From NCBI GenBank assembly GCA_965203375.1, contig OZ241886.1:1860001-1924000 (forward strand): a stretch of DNA of 64,000 bases, written 5' to 3'. This stretch comes from CATQHS01 sp965203375 (GTDB lineage: Bacteria; Actinomycetota; Acidimicrobiia; Acidimicrobiales; Aldehydirespiratoraceae). The translations under genes and the position numbers were made by a program. Positions 7,871 through 15,932 of the stretch are shown one piece after another (positions within the stretch are counted from its first letter, which is position 1; the number at the start of each line of letters is the position of its first letter). The notes below the pieces were generated by a model. That model was given only the letters and a program-made list of their open reading frames with translations. It ran no database searches and was not told the DNA's origin.

Positions 7871-8869
7871 ATGGCCGAAGTCCACGACGTCGACTTCACC
7901 CTCGAGTACCCCTACACCCGCTCCACCGGCCCGGTCATCGGCCCGTGGCTGACCGGGCTGCGGGACGGCCGCATCCTGGGGATGCGGGTCGGCGGCCGGG
8001 TGGTCTGCCCCCCGGTGGAGTACGACCCCGACACCGGGGCGCCCGCGTCGCCCGACGATCTGGTGGAGGTCGGCCCCGCCGGCGTGGTCGCCGCCTGGAC
8101 CTGGGTGTGCGCCCCCACCTCCAAGCACCCCTTCGCCGAGCCCTTCGCCTTCGCCCAGATACTCCTCGACGGCGCCGACACCACCATGCTCCACGCCGTG
8201 GACGCAGGCGCCCCCTCCGCCATGAGCACCGGGATGCGAGTAGTGGCCCGGTTCCGCCCCGAGCGCCATGGCGCCGTCACCGACCTGTATTTCGTGCCCG
8301 GCGACGAGCCCCCGCCCCCGCTGGAGGCCGATCCCGCCGCCGAGCCGGTGGAGACCACCGAGCACCTGATCGGGGTTCGCATCCGCGAGCCGCTGTTCCC
8401 GTTCCGGGCCCGCTTCGCCCGAGGCCTGCTGGAGGGCCGCATCCTGGGCCAGCGCAGCCCCGCCGACGGCAAGGTCCACGTGCCCAGCCGGGGCTACGAC
8501 GCCCTCAACCGGGTGGCGATGGGCCCCGAGCACGATGTGGAGGTGGCCGATGTCGGCACCGTCACCTCCTTCACCGAGATCGCCCCCATCCAATACCACG
8601 GCCAGACCGAGACCGAGCCCTGGATTCGGTGCTCGGTGCTGCTGGACGGCGCCGACACCACCGTCGGGGGCATCGACGTCCGCCACATCGGGGTGGAGGA
8701 GTTCCGGGTGGGGATGAGGCTGCGCATGGTGTGGAAGCCCGAGGGCGAGCGGGACGTGAGCGCCATCGACAACCGCTGGGGCGGGATCACCGGCGGCGTC
8801 TACGAGCGGTGGGAGCCCACCGGCGAGCCCGACGTCGACCCCGAGCTGCTCAAGGACCACCCCTTCTGA
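7871..8869 (+). CDS. Tandem DUF35 OB-fold protein, thiolase partner
   Basis: A 332-residue protein made of two repeats (about residues 15-150 and 165-330). Each has the pattern L-x-x-G-R-I-L-G, a PP or PS turn, an EVxxxGTV-type strand and a LLDGADTTM/V strand typical of DUF35 OB-fold domains. The rubredoxin-like zinc ribbon that usually precedes the OB-fold is degenerate: the C-x-x-C pairs are missing in both halves. DUF35 proteins form complexes with thiolase-like enzymes. Its TGA overlaps the start of the next thiolase gene by one base (TGATG), supporting a stoichiometric complex. Confidence 0.8.
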   Translation: MAEVHDVDFTLEYPYTRSTGPVIGPWLTGLRDGRILGMRVGGRVVCPPVEYDPDTGAPASPDDLVEVGPAGVVAAWTWVCAPTSKHPFAEPFAFAQILLDGADTTMLHAVDAGAPSAMSTGMRVVARFRPERHGAVTDLYFVPGDEPPPPLEADPAAEPVETTEHLIGVRIREPLFPFRARFARGLLEGRILGQRSPADGKVHVPSRGYDALNRVAMGPEHDVEVADVGTVTSFTEIAPIQYHGQTETEPWIRCSVLLDGADTTVGGIDVRHIGVEEFRVGMRLRMVWKPEGERDVSAIDNRWGGITGGVYERWEPTGEPDVDPELLKDHPF

Positions 8870-10176
8870 TGCCGTCCGCCGCCGCTCGCTCCGGTGCCGC
8901 TGCCTCCGCCGTGTCGGGCCCCGCTGCCTCGGGTGCCGCCGCGTCGTCTCCCGCCGCCGTCCGGTCCACCGCTGCACGCTCCGGCGCCGCGAGCTTCGCC
9001 ACACCCGTCGACTCCACCCCCGTCCGCGACATCGCGGTGGTGGCCACCGCCCAGACCCCGGCCCACGCCTTCTATGACGGGCCTGAGGTCCATCTCATCA
9101 TGAGCTGCGTGGACCAGCTCCTGGCCGCCACTGGGCTGAGCCGGGACGGCATCGACTTCACCATCGCCGGGAGCTGCGACTACCTGAGCGGGATGCCCTT
9201 CGCCTTCGTCACCAACGTGGACGGGATGGGGGCGTGGCCGCCGGTGTACGAGTCGCATGTGGAGATGGACGGGGCCTGGGCCCTGTTCGAGGCCTGGCTG
9301 AGGCTGCAGGTCGGCGATGTGGACACCGCCATGGTGGTGGGCAGCGGCCGGTCTTCGCCCACTAACGCCCGGGAGGTGTTCCATCTCCAGGCCGACCCCT
9401 ACGCGGTGGCCCCCCTCGGCCTCGACTCCGACGCCTTGGCCGGCATCCAGGCCCGGTCCCTCATCGATGCTGGCCTGGCCGCCGAGTCCGACTTCGCCGC
9501 GGTGGTGGCCCGGAGCCGGGCCGCGGCCGCCGCCAACCCCATGGCCCAGGTGTCGGGGTCCGTGGCCGTGGCCGACCTGCTGGCCGAGCCCTACGACATG
9601 GCCCCGCTGCGGGCCCACGACGTCGCTCCCCCCGCCGACGGGGCCGCGGCGGTGATAATCGCCACGGCTGAGCGGGCCCGGGAGCTGACCGACCGCCCGG
9701 TGTGGATCAGGGGCATCGACCACCGCATCGAGTCCCACCACCCCGGCCTGCGCGACCTCACCGACTCGGCCTCCGTCCGCACCGCCGCGTCCGCCCTGGG
9801 CATCGGCGGCGCTGTCGTCGGCGGCTCCGGCTCGGACGGCCCCGCTGGTGCTGGTCCTTCTGACTCTGGTCCTGCCAGCCCCGGCTCTGACGCTGGCGAC
9901 GCCGACGCCGCCGACCTGGATGTGGCTGAGCTTCACGTCACCCATGCCCACGAGGAGATCATCCTGCGAGCGGCGCTGGGACTGGACGACTCGGTGGAGG
10001 TCAACCCGTCGGGGGGTCCGCTGTGCGGCAACCCGGTGATGGCGACCGGCCTGATCCGGGTCATCGAGGCCGCCGAGAGGATCGCGTCCGGCCAGGCCCG
10101 CCGCGCCGTCGCCCACGCCTCCAGCGGACCGGCCCTCCAGCAGAACCTGCTGTGCCTCCTGGAGGGAGACGGCTGA
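8869..10176 (+). CDS. Thiolase-like protein (SCP-x/lipid-transfer type), first of a pair
   Basis: A 435-residue protein starting in the TGATG overlap with the DUF35 gene. The first 50 residues are an Ala/Ser-rich, low-complexity extension; the folded part begins at RDIAVVATAQTP. Thiolase landmarks visible are MVVGSGRSS, ADGAAAVIIA, the HEEIIL region and NPSGGPLCGNPVMATGLIRV near the C-terminus. A second low-complexity stretch (around 9822-9905) interrupts the C-terminal domain. The usual nucleophilic cysteine environment of degradative thiolases is not evident. It probably pairs with the second thiolase downstream and the DUF35 protein. Confidence 0.75.
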   Translation: MPSAAARSGAAASAVSGPAASGAAASSPAAVRSTAARSGAASFATPVDSTPVRDIAVVATAQTPAHAFYDGPEVHLIMSCVDQLLAATGLSRDGIDFTIAGSCDYLSGMPFAFVTNVDGMGAWPPVYESHVEMDGAWALFEAWLRLQVGDVDTAMVVGSGRSSPTNAREVFHLQADPYAVAPLGLDSDALAGIQARSLIDAGLAAESDFAAVVARSRAAAAANPMAQVSGSVAVADLLAEPYDMAPLRAHDVAPPADGAAAVIIATAERARELTDRPVWIRGIDHRIESHHPGLRDLTDSASVRTAASALGIGGAVVGGSGSDGPAGAGPSDSGPASPGSDAGDADAADLDVAELHVTHAHEEIILRAALGLDDSVEVNPSGGPLCGNPVMATGLIRVIEAAERIASGQARRAVAHASSGPALQQNLLCLLEGDG

Positions 10177-10291
10177 TGGCCACCGGCGCCCGACCCCCCG
10201 ACGGCGGCGACAGCAGGGCTGGCGTCCGGCCCCCAGAGGGCGGCGACAGCAGAGCGAGTGTCGGGCCCCGCCCCACGGGAGGCGAAGGCTG

Positions 10292-11443
10292 ATGGGGCGG
10301 CCGTGCGCGGTGGTCGGCATCGGCCAGACCCTCTACCGGCGTAGGCGCGGCGACGTGTCCCTCGACGGCCTGGTGAGAGAGGCCGCCCTGGCCGCCCTCG
10401 AGGACGCCGAGATGGACTTCGCCGACATAGAGGCGGTGGTGATCGGCAAGGCCCCCGACGCCCTGGAGGGGGTGATAATGCCCGAGCTGTCGCTGTGCGA
10501 CGCCCTGGGCGCGGTGGGCAAGCCCATCCACCGGGTCCACACGGCAGGGTCGGTCGGGGCCTCCACCGCCATCTCCGCCGCGGTGCTGGTGGAGAGCGGC
10601 CGCTACGACACCGTCCTCACCGTGGCCTACGAGAAGCAGTCCGAGGGCAACGCCACCTGGGCCCTGTCGGGGGGCCGCTCGGGGGGCCAGGCCGCGGGCG
10701 GCACCTTCGCCCCCTGGATACGGGAGTACATCCGCCGCTCGAAGGCCCCCGAGCACATCGGCTGGCTGGTGGCGGTGAAGGACCGGCTCAACGCGGTCAA
10801 AAACCCCTACTCCCACCTGCAGATACCAGACATCACCGTCGAGAAGGTGCGGGAGTCGCCCATGCTGTGGGACCCGATTCACTTCCTGGAGTCGTGCCCG
10901 TCCTCCGACGGGGCCGCGGCCATGGTGCTGGCCGGCGGGGAGCAGGCCCGGCAGGCTCAGAGGCCGGCCTGGGTGCTGGGCCACGCCAAGCGCACCGAGA
11001 TCACCACCTTCCCGGGCCGGGACACGGTTCGGCCCCGGGCCGGGATGGAGTGCGCGGCCGCCCTGTACGCCTCGGTGGGCATCACCGACCCCCGCCGCCA
11101 GATCGACACCGCCGAGCTGTACGTGCCGTTTAGCTGGTACGAGCCCATGTGGCTGGAGGGCCATCTCATCGCCGAGGAGGGCGAGGGCTGGAGGATGACC
11201 GACTCGGGCGCCACCGCCTTGGACGGCGACTTCCCGGTGAACTGCTCGGGCGGGGTGCTGTCGTCGAACCCGATCGGGGCCTCGGGCATGATCCGGTGCC
11301 TGGAGGCGGCCAACCAGGTGAGGGGCACGGCCGGCGACTACCAGGTGGACGGGGCCAGGGTGGCCCTGGCCCACGCCTACGGCGGCGCCTCCCAGTACTT
11401 CGCCATGTGGATAGTGGGCTCAGCCCTCGACGTGCTGGCATGA
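10292..11443 (+). CDS. Thiolase-like protein (SCP-x/Ltp2 type), second of a pair
   Basis: A 383-residue protein. A GGGAGG sequence lies nine bases upstream of the ATG. The thiolase fold is clear: VVGIGQTLYRRR, HRVHTAGSVGASTAISAA, SSDGAAAMVL, AELYVPFSWYEP, NCSGGVLSSNPIGASGMIR and ALAHAYGGASQ. At the nucleophile site the sequence is HTAGSVG, without cysteine, and the usual C-terminal CGG motif is HAYGG. Loss of these cysteines is known in SCP-x-type lipid-transfer proteins and in Ltp2-type retro-aldolases, which also need a DUF35 partner. A carbon-carbon cleaving role on a CoA ester is therefore inferred, with modest certainty. Confidence 0.8.
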   Translation: MGRPCAVVGIGQTLYRRRRGDVSLDGLVREAALAALEDAEMDFADIEAVVIGKAPDALEGVIMPELSLCDALGAVGKPIHRVHTAGSVGASTAISAAVLVESGRYDTVLTVAYEKQSEGNATWALSGGRSGGQAAGGTFAPWIREYIRRSKAPEHIGWLVAVKDRLNAVKNPYSHLQIPDITVEKVRESPMLWDPIHFLESCPSSDGAAAMVLAGGEQARQAQRPAWVLGHAKRTEITTFPGRDTVRPRAGMECAAALYASVGITDPRRQIDTAELYVPFSWYEPMWLEGHLIAEEGEGWRMTDSGATALDGDFPVNCSGGVLSSNPIGASGMIRCLEAANQVRGTAGDYQVDGARVALAHAYGGASQYFAMWIVGSALDVLA

Positions 11444-11575
11444 CCGGCTGGCCCGCGTCGGTGGCGGCGCAACGGTGACTCAGCGAGCTGGTGGCGGCGC
11501 GTCGATGACCGGCTGGCCTGGCGACGGCTCGGCGGCGGCCCGGTGGCCTGAAGTCGGCTCGAGCGGGGTGCGTCC

Positions 11576-12481
11576 GTGACTGGGTGCTGCGACGGGCGGG
11601 TGGTGATCGTCACCGGGGCCGGACGGGGCTTGGGCCGGGCCCACGCCCTGGCCTTCGCGGCCGAGGGGGCCCGGGTGGTGGTGAACGACTTGGGCGTGGA
11701 GCGGGACGGCTCCGGGACCCCCAGCGAGGCCGCAGCCGAGGTGGTGGCGGAGATCGCCGCCGCCGGGGGAGAGGCGGTGGCCAACGGCGGAGACGTGTCC
11801 GACTGGGACGACGCCCGGGCGATGGTCGAACAGGCCGTGGCTGAGTGGGGCCGCTTGGACACGCTGGTGTGCAACGCCGGGTTCCTGCGGGATCGGATGC
11901 TGGTGAACATGTCCGAGGCCGAGTGGGACGCGGTGGTGAGGGTCCACCTCAAGGGCCATTTCGCCCCGGCCCGACACGCTGCCGCCTGGTGGCGGGACCG
12001 GGCCAAGGCCGGTGAGCCGGTGAGCGGGCGGATTGTCAACACCACCTCGGGGGCGGGGCTGATGGGCTCGGTCGGCCAGGGCAACTACGTCGCGGCCAAG
12101 GCCGGGATCGCCGCGCTGACCGTCCAGCAGGCCGCGGAGTGGGGCCGCTACGGGGTGCTGGCCAACGGGATCGCCCCCGACGCCCGCACCCGGATGACGG
12201 CCGGTGTATTCTACGACGCCGAGGCCCCCGAGGGCTGGGACCCCAAGGACCCGGCCAACGTCTCGCCTCTGGTGGTGTGGCTGGGCAGCGACGGCTGCGA
12301 CGTGACCGGCCGGGTGTTCGAGTGCAGCGGGGGCGGCCTCAACGTGTGCGACGGCTGGCAGCACGGCCCGGTGGAGTCGGTGGGGGAGCGGGCCATGACC
12401 CCAGCCGAGGCCGCCGACCTGGCCCGCGCCTCAATAGCCGCCGAGCGCCCCCCCGCCCCCGTCTACGGCACCGCCCCCTGA
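11576..12481 (+). CDS. SDR-family 3-hydroxyacyl-CoA dehydrogenase-like oxidoreductase
   Basis: A 301-residue short-chain dehydrogenase with a GTG start. The cofactor motif is TGAGRGLGRAHA, followed by VVVNDLGVERDG, typical of the (3R)-hydroxyacyl-CoA dehydrogenase domain of multifunctional enzyme type 2. NAG is present (VCNAGFLRD), and the catalytic Ser and Tyr-x-x-x-Lys are in TTSGAGLMGS and GNYVAAKAG. It probably oxidises a 3-hydroxyacyl-CoA made or used by the adjacent thiolase/DUF35 genes. About 137 bases of this gene (12160-12296) recur as a decayed fragment at 14615-14752. Confidence 0.88.
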   Translation: MTGCCDGRVVIVTGAGRGLGRAHALAFAAEGARVVVNDLGVERDGSGTPSEAAAEVVAEIAAAGGEAVANGGDVSDWDDARAMVEQAVAEWGRLDTLVCNAGFLRDRMLVNMSEAEWDAVVRVHLKGHFAPARHAAAWWRDRAKAGEPVSGRIVNTTSGAGLMGSVGQGNYVAAKAGIAALTVQQAAEWGRYGVLANGIAPDARTRMTAGVFYDAEAPEGWDPKDPANVSPLVVWLGSDGCDVTGRVFECSGGGLNVCDGWQHGPVESVGERAMTPAEAADLARASIAAERPPAPVYGTAP

Positions 12482-12491
12482 CCCACCGAGC

Positions 12492-12669
12492 AGCGCAACG
12501 CGTGGCCGACGCCCAGTCGCGCCACCGAGCCCAGAGCCCGAGTCCGGCGAACTCGGCGGCGGCAGCGCAAAGCTTGGCTGACGCTCGGTCGCGCCACCAC
12601 GAGTTCCAGGTCGGCTTCGGCTTCGGGGGTGAGGTAGCGCAAAGCGTGGCTGACGCCCAGTCGCGCCAC
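12492..12669. repeat. Three 34-base repeats with exact 72-base period
   Basis: Copies begin at 12492, 12564 and 12636. The conserved part is about 34 bases; the 38 bases between copies differ. Copies differ from each other at two to five positions. Each unit can form a small hairpin (GTGGC pairing with GCCAC, GAC with GTC). The block starts eleven bases after the SDR stop codon. Confidence 0.8.
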
Positions 12670-12702
12670 GGCTCGGTTTGAGGACCTGGCTGGCCCCACG
12701 AA

Positions 12703-13671
12703 TCAAGTCCGGGTGGAGGAAGACTCGATCTTGTAGTCCTCGATGAGGGCGGCCACGACTTCGGGCCGTATGCCCAGCTCTTTTGATCGGCGCGTCCCGT
12801 AGCGGAGCAACCGCCTCTGCTCGGGATCGGGTTCCAATTCCCACGGCTCCAACTTCAGCCCCGCCTCGGTGCGTCCGTTCTCGATGAGGTCGACGGCTTC
12901 GGCGATGTCGTCTTCCAGGGCGGTATCGAACCGTTGGCGCAGAAGGCTGCCGATGTCACAGCCCGCTTCCGTCGGGCTTTGGACTCCATGTTCCGAGTCG
13001 TGCCAGTCGGTCATGGCCTCGATGGTCGGCACCTCGTCTTTGGCGGCGGCCAGCGTGAAGCGGGTCAGCCAGTCCATCTGGTCCTCGCTGGGCAGGTCGG
13101 CTCTCAGCCCGTGGGCGATGCTGTCTCTGATCCGGGCGAACAGATCGAGTTCGCTGGACAGGTTGTCGCTGATCACACCGTGGATGGAGAGGTCGTGGAC
13201 GAGGGTGCGGGGTCGGCTCGGGCGCATCTTCGGGATGTCCTGGTCCCGGCACAAGGCCAGGAGCGCGCCCTCGGTCGCCGACCAGATGAGCATGAAGGCC
13301 GCCTCAGGCGATGTGTCGGCCACTCGCTTCGCCTCCTCGATGCGGCGGAAGATGTCGTCGCGGCTCGGGTCGGGCGGCGGGGACTCGACTGGGTAGGTGG
13401 CTATGTCGAGCTGCCAGTCTGGTAACGACTCCATGACCTCCTTCAGCCGATGGAGCCGTTTGCGCCTCGCCTTGAAAATGTTGGCCGGCAGGAACTCGAT
13501 CAAGATGGTCTTGTCATCGCGGCGAGCGATGGCACAAGCGACGAAGTCGTCGTTAGGCGGAGGAAGGGGCTCATCGAAGCTCACGGTGAAACCTTCGGCT
13601 TCGTAACGGGCTTTCACTTTCTCGAGGAGGCGGCCGTAATCGCCGCGATGGCTGGCTGGCTGCTGGCTCAT
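12703..13671 (-). CDS. Two-domain protein with restriction-endonuclease-like N-terminus and HEPN-like C-domain
   Basis: A 322-residue protein. The ATG overlaps the stop of the upstream rusA-like gene (ATGA), so the two form an operon. The N-terminal part (residues 10-60) resembles REase-like or Mrr-type folds: EAEGFTVSFDEPLP, then DDFVACAIARRDDKTILIEF. The middle part has a helical segment with AAFMLIWSATEGALLAL and, near residues 180-187, RDSIAHG, which fits the R-x4-H ribonuclease motif of HEPN domains. Nothing suggests membrane association. A nucleic-acid-targeting role in defence is inferred from these motifs and the island context; no direct family match is claimed. Confidence 0.6.
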   Translation of the reverse strand: MSQQPASHRGDYGRLLEKVKARYEAEGFTVSFDEPLPPPNDDFVACAIARRDDKTILIEFLPANIFKARRKRLHRLKEVMESLPDWQLDIATYPVESPPPDPSRDDIFRRIEEAKRVADTSPEAAFMLIWSATEGALLALCRDQDIPKMRPSRPRTLVHDLSIHGVISDNLSSELDLFARIRDSIAHGLRADLPSEDQMDWLTRFTLAAAKDEVPTIEAMTDWHDSEHGVQSPTEAGCDIGSLLRQRFDTALEDDIAEAVDLIENGRTEAGLKLEPWELEPDPEQRRLLRYGTRRSKELGIRPEVVAALIEDYKIESSSTRT

Positions 13672-14057
13672 AGGAACTCCAGTGGGGTGCGGGCCTCTGC
13701 GACCTGGATGAACACGAACTCGCCCTGAGGTGCTCTCAGTTCGGCGGCCAGGACAGGGGGCGGATCAACGAGACGGGGTAGGAGGGGCTGTTGGAGGTTG
13801 ATCTTGCGGGAGCAGACATCAACCACGGCTTTGTCGTCGTCGTAGACGATACCTTCCAAGGCGTCCTGGATGGGCTTGATGATGTTGTCGGCGTCGAGGT
13901 CGGTGGTGCCATCGTAGAAGAAGTCAATCCTGAGCCGGCACGGGCCGGCGATGGGCTGGGCCAGGGCCGGCGCCTCCTGGCGGACTTTGGCTTGCCACCG
14001 CTTCTTGGACCCCGATCCCAGCGACTTCGGCTTGCCTCGCACGATGAAATCGATCAT
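13668..14057 (-). CDS. RusA-family Holliday junction resolvase-like nuclease
   Basis: A 129-residue protein. The ATG at 14057 gives the usual RusA beginning (IDFIVRGKPKS), while a longer open frame upstream has no such support. The acidic signature DLDADNIIKPIQDALEG at about residues 51-67, followed by VYDDDKAVV, matches RusA, whose aspartates bind the metal at the junction. RusA proteins are usually phage- or island-borne resolvases. Here the stop codon overlaps the ATG of the HEPN-type gene, which suggests a functional pair rather than a lone prophage relic. Confidence 0.85.
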   Translation of the reverse strand: MIDFIVRGKPKSLGSGSKKRWQAKVRQEAPALAQPIAGPCRLRIDFFYDGTTDLDADNIIKPIQDALEGIVYDDDKAVVDVCSRKINLQQPLLPRLVDPPPVLAAELRAPQGEFVFIQVAEARTPLEFL

Positions 14058-14267
14058 GGCAGGCGGGCGGCGCGTTCGGGTCGGCAGAGCATCATCCCCA
14101 TTATAGAAGATGATTGAAATAAATGCAAATTTACTTGAAATGCTCAGATTTTCTGGTTTCACCAGGAGTTCGGCTTGTCTAGGACGGTGGTGGCCTGCTC
14201 GCAGGCCCAACGGGATCACCCCCCGACGGTGCCCTGTTCGATCTGGCAGGCGGGCGGTGCCGGGGAC

Positions 14268-14273
14268 TACAGT
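14268..14273 (+). promoter_or_regulatory. Candidate -10 box of leaderless small gene
   Basis: TACAGT ends nine bases before the ATG at 14283. Confidence 0.4.
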
Positions 14274-14282
14274 GGCCCCCTC

Positions 14283-14615
14283 ATGTTCACTCCGATGCCG
14301 GGCCGGACCGATGAGTACCTCGCTTTGCTGGAGCTCCCTGAAGTCCAGGACCGCCTCAAGCCCGGCGGCGAGTCCGTCATCGAGGCACCTGTCGATCCCG
14401 ACCGCGACACCGCCGCCACGAGGCTCGCCTGCCTCGCATTGCGCCAAGCCGGCTTTTGGGGCGAGGCTAACTTCGAGGTTGAGGTCGCCCACCCCCGGTT
14501 TGCTGAAGCTGTAGAAGCGGCAGCCGCAGCGGGCGACGAGCCGCAAGCTCTCGAAACAGCCCGCAGAATTCTCGAAGGCCCTGAAGCTGCTGAGGTCTTC
14601 GGGCTCACCCCGTAG
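14283..14615 (+). CDS. Small hypothetical protein, 110 residues
   Basis: Not recognised. The ATG is chosen from the TACAGT box just upstream; an earlier in-frame start adds an unlikely segment. The product is acidic and largely helical (EYLALLELPEVQDRL, TRLACLALRQAGFWG, AEAVEAAAAAGDE), without membrane segments. It is divergent from the rusA-like gene. Its stop codon (TAG, 14613-14615) falls exactly at the junction with the SDR gene fragment, so the C-terminus may be set by the rearrangement. Confidence 0.5.
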   Translation: MFTPMPGRTDEYLALLELPEVQDRLKPGGESVIEAPVDPDRDTAATRLACLALRQAGFWGEANFEVEVAHPRFAEAVEAAAAAGDEPQALETARRILEGPEAAEVFGLTP

Positions 14616-14752
14616 GCCAACGGGATCGCCCCCGACGCCCGGACCCGGATGACGGCCGAGGTGTTCTACGACGCCGAGGCCCCCCGAAGGCTAGGATCCC
14701 AAGGGCCCGGCCAACGTCTTGCCGCTGGTGGTGTGGCTGGGCAGCGACGGCT
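14615..14752 (+). pseudogene. Internal fragment of the upstream SDR gene
   Basis: This 138-base segment matches 12160-12296 of the SDR gene at most positions (shared runs such as GGCCAACGGGATCGCCC and GGTGGTGTGGCTGGGCAGCG). It has a one-base insertion near GAGGCCCCCCG that breaks the frame, and no start codon. It is therefore a decayed partial copy, about 2.4 kb from its source, left by duplication or recombination. Confidence 0.85.
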
Positions 14753-14931
14753 CCCCGGAGTCTGGACTATTAGCCCCCTGAGTTACTAGACTATGTGCCC
14801 TCTAGCTTTGTAGACTGGACATAAGTAGGGACCTAAGGAAACTACGACTAGTGACCCCGTACGTTAGGACTGGCAGGCAGGGGACATCACCCGCGCTGTA
14901 CGATGTTCACGGTATTGTGGGCGCTCGACGG
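14753..14931. other. Intergenic stretch without a recognised gene
   Basis: The stretch between the SDR fragment and the 33-base repeats is less GC-rich and carries several CTAGACT/TAGACTGG-like words. No credible reading frame is seen. Confidence 0.4.
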
Positions 14932-15022
14932 GGTTGGGGACCTGGCAGCCAGCCAGGCACCCCCACCTCCGTCGCATCCAAGCGGCGAGGGTTGGGGACC
15001 TGGCAGCCAGCCAGGCACCCCC
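14932..15022. repeat. Two 33-base direct repeats, each holding an inverted repeat
   Basis: Copies lie at 14932-14964 and 14990-15022, 58 bases apart. Each contains CCTGGC and GCCAGG arms around a five-base centre, so each could be a protein-binding site or hairpin. They end 31 bases before the ATG of the gene at 15054, a position suited to an operator or to replication-type iterons. Confidence 0.7.
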
Positions 15023-15053
15023 GCCCCGTCGGATCTGAAGTCTAGGAGACGTT

Positions 15054-15932
15054 ATGGCCCAAACCGCCACTCAAGGGACCGGGATTTTGTACGCGCCCGG
15101 CATCAAGGGCAAGGGCGCTTTCCGCGTGAGGGAGCGATACATCGCGGAGTCAGTGGCTCCCATGATCCGCGCCCGGCGCGTTGAGGCTGTGAAGCTTGAT
15201 CTAATCCTACGCGGGATGGCTCTGCTCCCCGCTCATGCTGGGCAAAGGGAGCCGGGATACCTGCCGAGGCACGGCGACAGACTCAACTACCAAAAACTGC
15301 ACGACCTCTGTCGCGATCATACACGCTTTTCCATACAAAAACCCTATGACATTGAGGATGATCCAGATACGTACGAAAAAAAACGGAATTGGGTTCGTGA
15401 GCAGCTCCTTGAACTTGAGCAACGTTCCCTTGTGCATCGCCAACGTGATCCGAAGGGGCGAAGACCAGATATTGTGGTCTTGCGTGACTTAGGTGACGGT
15501 GAACCTTATGACGATCCCGACGGGAAAGATGGTGGTTATGTAACAATCCATGGATCAGTCATCTCCTCAGCCAACTTTCGACGATGGGGTGCCCCGGAAG
15601 TTGCCGCGTACATCTGCGCCATGACAGCAGATCGTTTTGCCCGTAACCGGCATAAGAGGCGCACTGGTCGTAATATCGTAGAAGGCTCGGCCACTTGGTT
15701 TAGACAAGCAGACTGGTTTAATAATAAAAATCCAAACGTTAGAAGACCAGAAGAACATGTAGCCTATCCGTTCTCCACCATGACCATCCAACGCGGTCTT
15801 CGAAAGCTTCGGTCTGAAGGGCTTATAAAAGCTCACCGAACCACTGTTAACCCTGAGACCGGACAACGTTTCCAAACAGGACCACGAATGGTCTATGAAA
15901 ATCAATTTAATACACTAAAGCCAACTGTCTAG
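15054..15932 (+). CDS. Hypothetical protein with possible winged-helix region
   Basis: A 292-residue basic protein preceded by AGGAGA and a four-base spacer. It is not recognised. The N-terminal part is charged and Arg-rich. The C-terminal segment FSTMTIQRGLRKLRSEGLIKAHR reads like a winged-helix recognition helix and wing, as in replication initiators or regulators of plasmid and phage origin. Base composition becomes AT-rich after about 15290, unlike the GC-rich start, which suggests a mosaic. Its 3' end overlaps that of the convergent nucleotidyltransferase gene by four bases. Paired repeats just upstream may be its own binding sites. Confidence 0.55.
   Translation: MAQTATQGTGILYAPGIKGKGAFRVRERYIAESVAPMIRARRVEAVKLDLILRGMALLPAHAGQREPGYLPRHGDRLNYQKLHDLCRDHTRFSIQKPYDIEDDPDTYEKKRNWVREQLLELEQRSLVHRQRDPKGRRPDIVVLRDLGDGEPYDDPDGKDGGYVTIHGSVISSANFRRWGAPEVAAYICAMTADRFARNRHKRRTGRNIVEGSATWFRQADWFNNKNPNVRRPEEHVAYPFSTMTIQRGLRKLRSEGLIKAHRTTVNPETGQRFQTGPRMVYENQFNTLKPTV

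Noticed and set aside
12492..12669. Possible small CRISPR array (34-base repeats, 38-base spacers)
   Set aside because: Only three repeats, which differ at internal positions, with no cas genes; the same 72-base period occurs elsewhere with fully repeated units.
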